64,000 bases of DNA from Oreohelix idahoensis (taxonomy: Eukaryota > Mollusca > Gastropoda > Stylommatophora > Oreohelicidae): the NCBI GenBank assembly GCA_024509875.1, contig JAMPIV010019867.1, forward strand, positions 473,998-537,997. Reading direction: 5' to 3'. Below, piece by piece: positions 11,741 to 22,365 of this stretch. The number at the start of each line of letters is the position of its first letter. Positions within the stretch are counted from its first letter, which is position 1. The translations under genes and the position numbers were made by a program. The notes under the pieces were generated by a model. It saw nothing but the letters and a program-made list of their open reading frames with translations, did not search any database and was not told the origin of the DNA.

Positions 11741-12997
11741 TAACTTTGAATGAATCCTTATCTCACACACAATAAAAAAAAAGACATTCATGTTATAAAT
11801 ACAAGATTAACAAGACTTGAAAGATAGATCAAAGTATTGTGGAAGTAATCTATCTATAGCTTTACATGTTTTCTGACGCTTATATACGCAGCTAAATATC
11901 ATTATGAATGAATGAAAATGCAAAAACAGATGGTGCTTTACAAAAAGTTATTTTTTTACAACCTTATTTAAAATTTGCGAGTATCAGGAATGCGTTTACA
12001 GTGATTTAAATGTTATAAAATCTGGTGACAATATGCTTGTTCTTGTAATGCCAAACTCACAAAACTGACTACCACACATTCTCAAGATATTAAACCAAAA
12101 AAAAAGTATGTGGAAATAATCTTTAGCTTCCCTTCGAGAAGTCTTTATAATTATAAACTCAAACGAATGGGCCGATTTTTAGATATTAAATTAATAAAAA
12201 GATTACTTATTTTATGAATTTCCTCAAATGATGACGCTGTTTTCAAAAGTCTGTAACTCCGTCAAAACTAATTTCAAACAAATAAAAATGCAATCAAAAA
12301 TAGAACACAGAACAAAGTTATAGTACACAAAAGAATTTTAGCGCTGTGTTTATCCAGAACGAGTGTGTAATGATTTATATTTTACTGATTTTACACACAC
12401 ATCAGCTGATTTTCTCCGTCAAAACCCTCAGTAGTTTTTTACGGTGCATATGAAACTTTTATACCCGGTGTCAGAATTCCGGTCACCGAAACTAAAAGAT
12501 CGCTCGGGTATAAGGCACAAACAGCCGTGAACCCTTCTTGGTTACGACAGGTTTAGCAAAGCACAGTAAATCTGCTATTTATTCCCAGTTCAAAAATATA
12601 CATACATCGACGCATTAGTGGTCATTTTTTTATATATAACAGATGGATCGTTCGGAAAATGCTTTTTTGTGTCCAATTAGGCAGTCTTAATCACCAGTAT
12701 TTTTATAGCAATGCATTCAGCGATGTTTTGAGTTGTCTAGCTGACGTCAGGTTATATGATTTTGAAGATTCATGAAAGTTGTTTATAAAGCGAGGGAAAA
12801 AAATGACAAAGAAGGTGCTGGTAGTAAGTGACAACAGGCACCCATTTCTTGGTTGTCGTCTTTGTTGTTCTCAGTATTGGGGAGCCCCATCGTCAACTGC
12901 CTTGACATTCCGGCTGAAATTTATATGGCGCTTGACTTCATTTGGTTTTCACATATTTCCCAGTTCAGTGAAATCCCCTCTAGTCTAATGTGTTCTT
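11741..12997. other. Gene-free stretch
   Basis: AT-rich sequence. It may include the 5' part of the transposon remnant, but no conserved motif is visible. No splice-supported exon was recognised. Confidence 0.4.
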
Positions 12998-13442
12998 ACT
13001 TAGGAGCTATCCATAAAAGACGTCCACAGGAGAGTGGGGAGGGAGGTGTTTGTGAAAAGTGGTCAACTGTAGACATGGGGGGGGGGGGGGGGTATTTAAG
13101 TTGAAAGTGGACGTCCAATTCACAAACCACATGGCAACTCTCACTCATACAAATCTATCAAGAGTAACAAACCCTCTTGTCTTCGAACGCTTCTTACTGT
13201 CCATCTAAGCCCAAATAAACGTTCTTCGGATTTTGTCACTCATGCCAGGCCTTCCAATCCTTCTAGACTCAAAATCTGTAATACGAAGAGGTTTTAACTT
13301 CTATGCTCCTGTTCAAGACCATGTGGACTGGACGTCCAAAAAAAGGGGAGAGGGGGGGGGGGGGACAGAGATGGACATGGGGGAGGGGAGGGTTAAAAAA
13401 ATGCCAGAATTTTGTGGACGTCTTTTATGGATGGCCACTTAG
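12998..13442. mobile_element. MITE with ~19-bp inverted ends and ACTTAG target duplication
   Basis: ATCCATAAAAGACGTCCAC at 13009 is present inverted as GTGGACGTCTTTTATGGAT at about 13414-13432, a perfect 19-bp terminal inverted repeat. The element (13004-13436, about 433 bp) is flanked on both sides by ACTTAG (12998-13003 and 13437-13442). Two poly-G runs lie inside. It has no coding capacity. 'ATCCATAAA..ACGTC' ends are common among animal non-autonomous DNA transposons. Confidence 0.75.
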
Positions 13443-13842
13443 GTGTCATCGACTGTTGGCACAACTGTCAGAATATATAAATTGAGTCCATATCTTGTAT
13501 GGTGTTTTTCTAAGTGCAGTCTACCTATCGTTTACTGCATTTATTCTCATTAGCTTGATCTAATAAAATATACTAAATAATAAATCACTCGGCATAGAAC
13601 GTTGCTGGATAAGTAAAGTAAGAAGATCAGGCACAGTAACACCTGGTAAAGGTAAGACAAGTATTAACTTTTAAACAGTTTGTGTGTAGTTTTCTTGCAG
13701 CATTTCCTTTTTTTTTTTTTTTTTGAAACCGAGAAGGTCGTAGTAAATATTTAAAGCGCTTGCCCAGATTGGTCAGAAAATATATTCTCCCTACGATGAA
13801 GTTATTGCTTCACGAACCATATAGGGAGTTATGACCTTGCAG
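13443..13842. other. Gene-free stretch
   Basis: AT-rich, with an 18-bp T-run near 13708. Nothing else recognisable. Confidence 0.4.
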
Positions 13843-16033
13843 AACAGTAATAGGGGGAGTTCTTTCACTACAGTCATGACGAAGCTTTTACTTTCACGAC
13901 AGTAATAAGGGGAGTTTTTACTTTCACGACAGTAATGAGGGCATTCTTACTTTCACGATAGTAATAAGGGGAGTTCTTACTTTCACTACAGTAATAAAGG
14001 GAGTTCTTACTTTTACGACAGCAATAAGGGTAGTTCTTACTTTGACGACAATAATAAGGGTAGTTCTTACTTTGACGACAGCAATAAGGGTAGTTCTTAC
14101 TTTGACGACAATAATAAGGGTAGTTCTTACTTTTACGACAGCAATAAGGGTAGTTCTTACTTTGACGACAATAATAAGGGTAGTTCTTACTTTCATGAGA
14201 TTAATAAGTGGAGTTCTTATTTTCACGACAGTAATAAGGGGAGTAGTCGCCGTCTGTGGCCTAATGGATATGAACGCAGTTTCATAATCCAGATATACCA
14301 GGTTCGAAACCTGCTGCAGGCGGTTTGGTAGCAGATCGCTTTGTGTGGATTTTTAACAATGGTATAAGCGCCGTACCGTTCAGAAAGCAATGGCAAACTA
14401 CTGAATGAAAAAAATTGCCTAGAAAAATCACAAGCAGCCAATAAACGCTGGGGTTGATTGCCACGTCCTGTAAAGGATAAGCAACTAACTAATAAGGGGA
14501 GTTCTTACTTTCACGACAGTAATAAGGGTAGATCTAACTTTCACGGCAGTTATAAGGGGAGTTCTTACTTTAATGACAGTAATGAGGTGAGTTCTTACTT
14601 TCACGACAGTAATAAGGGGAGTTCTTACTTTCACGACAGTAATAAGGGGAGTTCTTACTTTCACGACAGTAATAAGGGGAGTTCTTACTTTCACGACAGT
14701 AATAAAGGGAGTTCTCACTTTTACGACAGCAATAAGGGTAGTTCTTACTTTGACGACACAAATAACGCTAATTCTTACTTTTACGACAGTAATAAGGATA
14801 GTTCTTACTTTCTCGACAGTAATAAGGGTAGATCTTACTTTCATGGCATTTATAAGGGGAGTTCTTACTTTCATGACAGTAATGAGGTGAGTTCTTACTT
14901 TTACGACAGTAATAAGGGGAGTTCTTACTTTCACGACAGTAATAAGGGGAGTTCTTACTTTCACGACAGTAATAAAGGGAGTTCTTACTTTCACGACAGT
15001 AATAAAGGGAGTTCTTACTTTCACGACAGTAATAAAGGGAGTTCTTACTTTCATGACAGTAATGAGGTGAGTTCTTACTTTTACGACAGTAATATGGGGA
15101 GTTCTTACTTTCACGACAGTAATAAGGGGAGTTCTTACTTTCACGACAGTAATAAAGGGAGTTCTTACTTTCACGACAGTAATAAGGGGAGTTCTTACTT
15201 TCACGACAGTAATAAAGGGAGTTCTTACTTTCACGACAGTAATAAAGGGAGTTCTTACTTTCACGACAGTAATAAAGGGAGTTCTTACTTTCATGACAGT
15301 AATAAATGGAGTTCTTATTTTCACTATAGTAATAATTTGAGTTCCTACTTTCACGACAGTGATAAGGGGAGTTATTAATCTCACGACAGTAATAAGGGGA
15401 GTTTTCAGTTTCGCGACAGTAATAAGAGGAGTTCTTACTTTCGCGACAGTAGTAAGAAGAGTTCTTACTTTCACGATAGTAATATGGGTAGTTCTTACTT
15501 TCACGACAGTAAGACGGCTAATTCTTACTTTCACGACATTCATAAGAGTAGTTTTAATGATCACGACAGTAATAAGGGGAGCTTTTACTGTCACGACCGT
15601 GATAAAGGGAGCTTTTACTGTCACAACAGTGATAAGGGGAGTTCTTACTTTTACGACAGTATTAAAGAGAGTTCTCGCTTTCACGACAGCTATAAGGGGA
15701 GTTCTCATTTTCACGACAGTAATAAGAGGAATTCTTTCTTTCACGACAGTAATAAGGGGAGTTCTTACTTGCACGACAGTAATAAGGGGAGTTCTTACTT
15801 TCACGACAGTGATAAGGGGAGTTCTTACTTTCACGACAGTAATAATGGAAGTTCTTACTTTCACGACAGTAATAAGGGAAGTTCTTACTTTCACGACATT
15901 CATAAGGGAATTCTTACTTTCAGGGCAGTAATAAGGGGAATCCATACTTTCACGACGGTAGTGAGGGGAGTTCTTACTTTCACGACAGTAATGAGGGGAG
16001 TTCTTCTTTAACGACAGTGATAACGGAAGTTCT
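13843..16033. repeat. 30-bp minisatellite (~64 units), split by a SINE
   Basis: The unit is AGTAATAAGGGGAGTTCTTA plus CTTTCACGAC, repeated with point variants. The array occupies 13843-14231 and 14490-16033, separated by the SINE at 14245-14489. Variation is ordered: units with GACGACAATAATAAGGGTAG cluster on the left, TTTCACGACAGTAATAAAGGG in the centre and diverged units at both edges. Because 30 is a multiple of three, several frames stay open on both strands for hundreds of codons. These repetitive frames are most economically explained as satellite artefacts. Confidence 0.95.
14245..14489 (+). mobile_element. tRNA-derived SINE (family A), intact copy
   Basis: The pol III A box TGGCCTAATGG (about 14257) and B box GGTTCGAAACC (about 14301) lie in a tRNA-like head. 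The body ends ...CCTGTAAAGGATAAGCAACT followed by a short CTAA-like tail. A 13-bp target duplication TAATAAGGGGAGT flanks it (14232-14244 and 14490-14502), taken from the minisatellite unit, so insertion postdates the array. This copy defines the uninterrupted structure against which 19016-20514 can be compared. Confidence 0.9.
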
Positions 16034-16895
16034 TTCGTTTGTGAAAACTATGGGTAGCGTGTTTTCATCAACACCTATAATGGATCTTCGAAGATATATA
16101 TTAATAGATACTGCATGGAGAATGCAGTGGTGGTATATTTAGTAATCATTCTGTCACATATTAAGGTCATATTAATAACTACAGAACATTAGACAAATAG
16201 CTATATGTCATTTTACATTATCTGCTCTTAATACTGTCTTAATACACCAGCTCTACGTAAAAAATTAGTTCTTTTTTTTTAATGAATATTTCACAATGCA
16301 AATGTTATGTAATCTGTCAAACGTGTACTCATTGTATCTGATAATAGGGAGATAGTGCACATCGACAATGGAAACTTAATGGATATTCTTAGGCATATGA
16401 ATTATTATTGTTTACCTGGCGCGAGATTCAAACGTTACACAGCACGTGACTCGGATAACGTGACTGTGGACATTGTTAGCTTCATGCTGTCCAAATTTAG
16501 CTTTCATCACTTTTTTGTTTACTGTTGCACTTACAAACATCACATCAACCCAGATTTGATTGCGTCCGCAGATATTGGATTTCTTCAACCTAGATTGAGA
16601 AATCGATATTTACTTGTTAAGTTCTGGTGGCAGCTTGCGAATGCTTGGAATGGAATCGTTTTCCAGATTCGACCCGACACAATTCGATTATGGCCTCGGA
16701 TGACATAGGATTGACGAGTCTCTTTTTCCAGTGTAATATAGCACTGGAGTTGTCAGTGATATGTCTGATCGTAATATTCACCAGCATCATTTGGAGGTAT
16801 AATCAATACCCAGAAAGTCATCAGTTTAGAGCTACATTAACATATGCAATATTAGAAGTGTATCACAATTGGTAATGGGAGAAGTATTACTAAAA
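16034..16895. other. Gene-free stretch with one unsupported ORF
   Basis: A plus-strand frame at 16355-16708 (117 codons from a non-ATG start) has no recognisable domain. It overlaps another frame (16627-16875) equally anonymous. No splice or coding support. Confidence 0.35.
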
Positions 16896-17130
16896 TAAAT
16901 GACCTAGTTCAGAATTTCCCTAAGATAAGCAGCTTAGGTAAGAATTTCCCTAATACAAACGACTTATTTGACTTAGTTAAGAGTTTCATTAGATAAACGT
17001 CTTAAATACGCATTTCCCTAAGATAGTCGATTTCGTTAAGAGTTTCCATAAGATAAGCGACTTGATTAAGCATTTCCCTAAGACATGACTTAGTTATGTG
17101 TTTCCCTGAGATAAAAGAATTAGTTTTCCT
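16896..17130. repeat. Degenerate ~33-bp tandem repeat (~7 units)
   Basis: Repeated variants of GACTTAGTTAAGAGTTTCCC followed by TAAGATAA, with indels between units (for example at 16918, 16975, 17033 and 17065). This is an old, decaying minisatellite. Confidence 0.7.
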
Positions 17131-17977
17131 AATGCATATTTTCGTTAATCTCAGTGTGTTGTATAGTCTTAACGACTGCCTGACGCAGTCCTGTTCATAT
17201 TGTTGGTTAGACGTAGTGAAGAGGTTGAGTGGTTCGTGGTAGACAGGGAATAAATGTAAGACCTTATCCAGATCACGCGGAGACGTGATTATATACAGTA
17301 CAACTAAATCACCAGCTATAAACTGCAGTTACGGTACTAATGGTTGGGTGAAGTAGCAGTCTGCACAGTTCGTATAGAGAATTCGATTCAATTCCCTTCG
17401 AGCTATCCATCTTCTTCTACCTCTCTTTTCAATCATACTCCAATATCTAGTTTATTATATCTTTAAAAATAAATATTCACTTTTATTAAAGATGCACATC
17501 TGTTGATGAACGAACGAACGAACAAACGAACTTTATTTTCAAAGGGTTTAGAATTGGGCACGCAGGTCCGTCTAACATTCTGCCCTTCCTTTCTCTCGTC
17601 TTCCATACTGAATCCATTTATTCTCACATGAGAAGATACCAGTAATTTATAACATGATGAAAAAGGTAATAAGTTAAAAATAGATGGTTGTCGTTCACGT
17701 TTTATACTGTATATGCCGTGTTATATCATTGTAACTTTTCCCAGTATTTTAATTTTAACATCTAAGTATTGAAATTTGCTTTATTAGCACTGGTGCCTTC
17801 GTATCTGTAAATCAGATTTGTTAGTAGAAAGAAAAACAGAAAGTTAAGCACGCGTCATTGACTATTTTATCAGAAAGAAGAGAAATCTTGCTAAAATGAT
17901 GTCTTCCTGTTCTCATCCTTATGTGTCTCTTGTTGTCTCATATCACCGGCCTCCTTGCTAGAAATGTGTCCTGTTGG
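17131..17977. other. Gene-free stretch
   Basis: Nothing recognisable except a short (GAAC/AACGA)n run near 17505. Confidence 0.4.
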
Positions 17978-17980
17978 CTG

Positions 17981-18250
17981 TCAAGTTTGAATAATGCTGG
18001 CAGTGGTCAGTCAAGTTTGAATAATGCTGGCAGTGGTCAGTCAAGTTTGAATAATGCTGGCAGTGGTCAGTCAAGTTTGAATAATGCTGGCAGTGGTCAG
18101 TCAAGTTTGAATAATGCTGGCAGTGGTCAGTCAAGTTTGAATAATGCTGGCAGTGGTCAGTCAAGTTTGAATAATGCTGGCAGTGGTCAGTCAAGTCTGA
18201 ATAATGCTGGCAGTGGTCAGTCAAATTTGAATAATGCTGGCAGTGGTCAA
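17981..18250. repeat. 30-bp minisatellite (9 copies)
   Basis: The unit TCAAGTTTGAATAATGCTGG plus CAGTGGTCAG is nearly invariant, with single changes in the last three copies. It is unrelated in sequence to the 13.8-16.0 kb array although the period is the same. The plus frame reads SGQSSLNNAG repeats but stops just after the array. Confidence 0.95.
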
Positions 18251-19001
18251 TCCAATATTTGACTGTTTTATTCTCTCCTTCTCATATCATTATTTTGCCA
18301 ATCCCTTTGGGGACATTTAAGTTGGGGGAAGGGGTAACGAGAAAGGAAACCACACGAACCATTCATAATTCTTCATTGAGCAGATTCAATCCCCAGTCAC
18401 AAAGTAAGAGGGTCATTGTAATGACCGCGACCCCATGACACATGAGTCACCGTGAATTACATTAGCCTCCTTCCTGTGCCTATCAGCAGCCTCAAATTGG
18501 GAAATGAGGTTGATTAATGTGACTTTGTCTTCTTCTGTTTTCTGTGTGTGTGTTTTATTTTATGCCCTTGTCCCGTCTTTCTCTCGACACTTAGTTTGAG
18601 TAAATTACCGCAATGCGAAGGGTTATTCACTGGTATGTCGACTATTAGGATACAAAATAAAAATCTACGTTTTACTTTGCAGAATAATTAAATTAGTGTA
18701 TTGTAGAACTGACGGACAGGATTGATCATACCTCCAGCAACAAAAGGAGGTTAGTCCGTGGAGGCATCCGGTAGTGATCTAAAGCTTCGAACATGACCAG
18801 CAAATAAGATAACTGACAGATCGTTAGAACGATTTAAAAAATCAATACATGTACTTGTAATGTCAATGACAACGTAGAACGGAACTCGGCAGACACGTCC
18901 ATCATGTTTAGTGATATAATGGAATCTGCGACTTACGCTTTATCGTCAGGTCGGCGGTTTTTTTCTTTCAGCTACTGCTGAAATAATTTTTTTCTTCTTG
19001 G
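18251..19001. other. Gene-free stretch
   Basis: Contains GTCACCGTGAATTACATTAG and GTTAGTCCGTGGAGGCATCC, which look like decayed SINE pieces but could not be tied to a family here. Confidence 0.3.
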
Positions 19002-19142
19002 TTTGTGTGGTGTGTCGGCGTCTGTGGCCTAATGGATATGAACGCAGTTTCATAATCCAGATATACCAGGTTCGAAACCTGGTGCAGGCGGTTTGGTAGC
19101 AGATCGCTTTGTGTGGATTTTTAACAATGGTATAATGGCAAA

Positions 19143-20092
19143 AGGCTAAAAACCTGGGCCAAGAAAGATACCAATCTGATGATAGTCACGGTAGAAGGAT
19201 CGACAAGACCCGAGAGACTGACGCTCGAAACCACAACCAAAAAGACAGAAGCCTATATCCCTCCGGTGATGCAGTGCTCCAACTGCCAGCAGTTCTCGCA
19301 CACAAAAAAGACGTGCAGGAGAGATGCAGTTTGCCGGTATTGTGCGGGTAGTCACCAATATGGCGACTGCCCCAGGGCAAAGGAGGACCGCAACTACAAA
19401 GAAACTAACGAAAACCGTATCTGTGCAAACTGCCACGGAAACCACGGGGCAAGGTACAGAGGATGCCCTGTGTTCCAGGAAACTAAGAGCATCTTGAAGG
19501 AGGCCGTGTCTAAAAACATACCCTTCAAAGAGGCCAAACACAGAGTGAATGCGGATGCTACAGAAAAACAGCGCACGATTGACAGAAGACAGCTACACAA
19601 GCTGACCGCTGAAATCAACGAAATGAAAAGGAAACAGCAGAACGAAAGCAGAAACAAGCAGGATCCCGTAGACGACAAGGACAGCGGTGAAGACATAATA
19701 GATATGCAGAGCGCCAGAGAAATGTTACAGAGCGCCCAGGCAATGCTACAGGAAACAAAATCCATCAAACACGAGATAGAAGTTGACATCGCCAAACTCA
19801 CAGAGCTAAAGGCAGAGAACGAACAAATACTCAAAAGAATTGAAAACAACCATCAAACACGAGATAGAAGTTGACATCGCCAAACTCACAGAGCTAAAGG
19901 CAGAGAACGAACAAATACTCAAAAGAATTGAATCAGAGAGAAGGATCGTTGAGGATATCCTTACAAAAACTAGAGAACAAAACAAAGAAACGAAAGACAA
20001 AATGAAAATCGACATCGTACAGCAAATGTTACTCAATCAAGACAGAGCATTAGCAGCCAGAAACGCTAGAACAGCTACTACCAACGATAATT
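19143..20092 (+). pseudogene. Gag-like ORF1 fragment of a Jockey/CR1-type LINE
   Basis: The encoded fragment starts inside the gene (…KRLKTWAKKDTNLMIVTVEG) and carries three zinc-knuckle-like clusters: CSNCQQFSHTKKTC, CRYCAGSHQYGDC and CANCHGNHGARYRGC. A long Lys/Glu/Gln-rich, probably coiled-coil C-terminus follows. This order matches the nucleic-acid-binding gag (ORF1) of Jockey/CR1-like non-LTR elements, which coats RNA and chaperones target-primed reverse transcription. The first ATG in frame is 19179. An exact 88-bp-period duplication (19763-19933) shifts the frame, so the C-terminal part continues in another frame to about 20092. No ORF2 follows, so this is a gag-only fragment. Confidence 0.7.
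19763..19933. repeat. 88-bp tandem duplication within the gag fragment
   Basis: CATCAAACACGAGATAGAAG begins at both 19763 and 19851, and about 83 bp match exactly. The period is not a multiple of three, so it frameshifts the gag frame. Identity indicates a recent event. Confidence 0.95.
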
Positions 20093-20528
20093 GAAAAAGC
20101 ACTGTCACAGATACAGGAGAGCAAGAAGACAAAAGCAACAGAAACTAGTAGCGTAGAAACACACAAAACTAAACGAGCCAGATAGTTGAGGCAGGACATA
20201 AAAAACACCATGAGAGCGACACGGCACCACAAACGGACAAAGAGGAATCCAGACAGCCAGCAAGTGGTCCTTTTCAGGACCAGTCACCTCCAGGACTACG
20301 AACGAGATACCAGTGAAGACGATAACACCCTATATACCCCAATTATAACCAAATTTCAGGTTGAACAGGGTATCACAGCAACATAGTAGAAGAAAACAAC
20401 AACAAAGCAATGGCAAACTACTGAATGAAAAAATTGCCTAGAAAAATCACAAACAGCCAATAAAAGCTGGGGTTGATTGCCACGTCCTGTAAAGGATAAG
20501 CAACTAACTTTTTTTTTGTGTGGTGTGT

Positions 20529-21924
20529 GCGCGCGCGTGTGTGTGCGTGTTAAGAGGTGGGGAACGGAGGTTTTTCGATGTTCCTTTCGGAGTGTGTACT
20601 CACAACATGCCACTAAGACAATGGTGGTTCTACTGCTTTACACAGTAAAGTGTGTTTGATCTGTCAGTGGATCAGTAGCATGCTGCTGCTATGGATAAGA
20701 TGGCATATGATCTGTCAGTGGATTTACTTCATATCTCCGAGGCCATTGAAGCAGAAAAAGGCAAAGGTGGTCCCATACCAGATACTGCCGTAGGGAAAGG
20801 GAGTGTTCGAGACTTCACTATATTAAGTAAAGGTTTGTGAGGTGTGCTGATCGGTTTCCATCCTCGCTGCGACCAGCTGAGCGAAACTGCCAACTAGAAA
20901 CGACAGACATCACAGGATAAGCAACAGTTCCTTACTGAGCCATTCACCTTTGCAGAAAATCGTTGTGAATAACCATGGTCGGGAGTATTGTTCATTGGAA
21001 AGGTCGCATTTGAAGAACATCCGATGAGAACATTCTGATAAGATAAAAAGAATAACTGTATCACAACACGTTAATTATGCCCCGGTGTTCAGTCGAGGGA
21101 GTTCAGTTTAACCAGCACCTTTCCTTTCCAACAGAGCAAGAAAAAAATAGTATGCAGAAAGGTAATCACTTTAAGACATAATGGTACCCAAAGCGTGGTA
21201 TATACGAAATTTCTTGGAATTCTCAAGGCTCCACAACCTCCAGAAGAATGCACAAAGAACAACGAGCATATTCTCTAAGAGATAGTTCAGAAATGTAGCA
21301 TGTCACCGAAGAATGTCACATACAAAATCCAGATATTCACCAACATTTACCTCAGTATCATCTTCCATATCCAGTGGCTAGGTGTGGTAACAGACCCGTG
21401 GATGAGAAGAGGACAACAACCAGTACTGATGATGATATAGAGATAACGTTAAGATAAATAAGACGTACCATGAGAAAGTTCTCTTGAGGAATAGAAAAAT
21501 TGGGAAGCCCAATGTGAAACTGTAGAAGAACGGCGGAAGAAGCCAAGGCAACAAAGATCTCAGGGGTAGAGCTGAGGAAGACACATATTGAGGACGATCA
21601 GTGGTCGCAGCCCAATATGATGCTGATGATCTGAGAATAGAGGACTTGTCAGTGAGGTAATTGAAAATCAATAAGTAACGGCAGCATGTGTAGTCATATG
21701 GAAAAAACCGAACATGCTGAGTATATTCTTGCAGGAAAGACTTTTCAATTCGTGCTCACGGCGCTTATAGTATCCCCAGATCAAGAAAGATGTACGGCGA
21801 AGAATTCTATAAAGTACGGTACAACTTGACAGCCACAACAAAACGTAAGGCCAAAAACAAAGCCAGTTGCGGTGTTTTGAGCACATTGATCTTGAGAGCA
21901 GGACGTACTGACCATTCATGCTAA
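20529..21924. other. Gene-free stretch
   Basis: A (TG/CG)n run at 20518-20550 is followed by sequence reminiscent of a decayed LINE/SINE on the minus strand, but no conserved motif was identified. Confidence 0.35.
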
Positions 21925-22343
21925 CCTTTCAGCTCCTGAAGCAGTACAGGCCTTCAACAAATGTATGCCAAGTCCTTCTATAGCGCGTGCCATCAGCTTC
22001 AGGTCTTTCCGTGCCTTCTTCATATTTTAAGTTGTGTCTCCAGTTCTCTTCTCCCTGTATAATTCGGTATACTTCTATTTCTCTTACATTTCGGGTATTC
22101 CAGAGCAAGGACTGCCTTGTAGAGCTGTTATCATGTTTCCTTAGTGCTTGTCCTATTCATTACCAACTTCTGCGTCGCATATCTTCCACCAACACTTGTC
22201 ATCAGTTCCACATCAGTAGCATTGTTCTTCCATTTCAACCCTTTTTTTTTTTTTTATACACAAGCACCCATTTATGAAAGTTTGCTATTACTTGGCTGTT
22301 ATTGTTTTTTCCCCTCCATGTTTGAGGGCCATACAGTATGACT
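21925..22343 (-). mobile_element. RTE-like LINE 3' fragment (outer element of the nest, left part)
   Basis: Minus-strand 3' end of the same family as 29380-30120. Shared plus-strand blocks include GCCTTCAACAAATGTATGCC, TCTCCAGTTCTCTTCTCC and CTTGTCATCAGTTCCACAT. It is interrupted at 22343 by the plus-strand LINE and resumes for about 15-20 bp at 24048 (GACTTGACGTTTGAGA, equivalent to GACTTCACATTTGAGT at 30078). Confidence 0.75.
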
Positions 22344-22365
22344 TGTTCTTTCCTCAGTTTGTGGT

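Larger units (their letters stand above)
19016..20514 (+). mobile_element. SINE family A carrying a LINE gag insert
   Basis: The SINE head (A box TGGCCTAATGG, B box GGTTCGAAACC) at 19016-19133 is nearly identical to 14245-14363, and the SINE 3' half resumes at about 20404-20514 (AAAGCAATGGCAAACTACTG...). Between them lie about 1.27 kb encoding a CCHC gag. The whole composite is flanked by a 14-bp duplication TTTGTGTGGTGTGT (19002-19015 and 20515-20528). A 9-bp direct repeat AATGGCAAA borders the gag insert (19134-19142 and 20409-20417). Compared with the intact copy, about 23 bp of SINE is absent at the left junction. It is either a nested insertion or a chimera mobilised as one unit. Confidence 0.8.

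Noticed and set aside
14257..14320. True tRNA genes at 14.26, 19.03 and 58.73 kb
   Set aside because: A and B boxes are present, but stems do not pair well. The sequences are followed by SINE bodies with tails, and two of the three are flanked by target duplications.
14458..15945. 306- and 486-codon repetitive ORFs as secreted or silk-like proteins
   Set aside because: Both strands are open because the satellite period is 30 bp. There is no signal peptide or conserved flanking exon, and the units diverge at edges as satellites do.
16355..16875. Two overlapping plus-strand ORFs as a small gene
   Set aside because: The first starts at a non-ATG codon, neither has a domain or codon signal, and no splice sites bound them convincingly.
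17958..18262. Regular repeats at 8.2, 14, 18 and 57 kb as CRISPR arrays
   Set aside because: Units are contiguous with no unique spacers, no cas genes are present, and the context is a eukaryotic intron.
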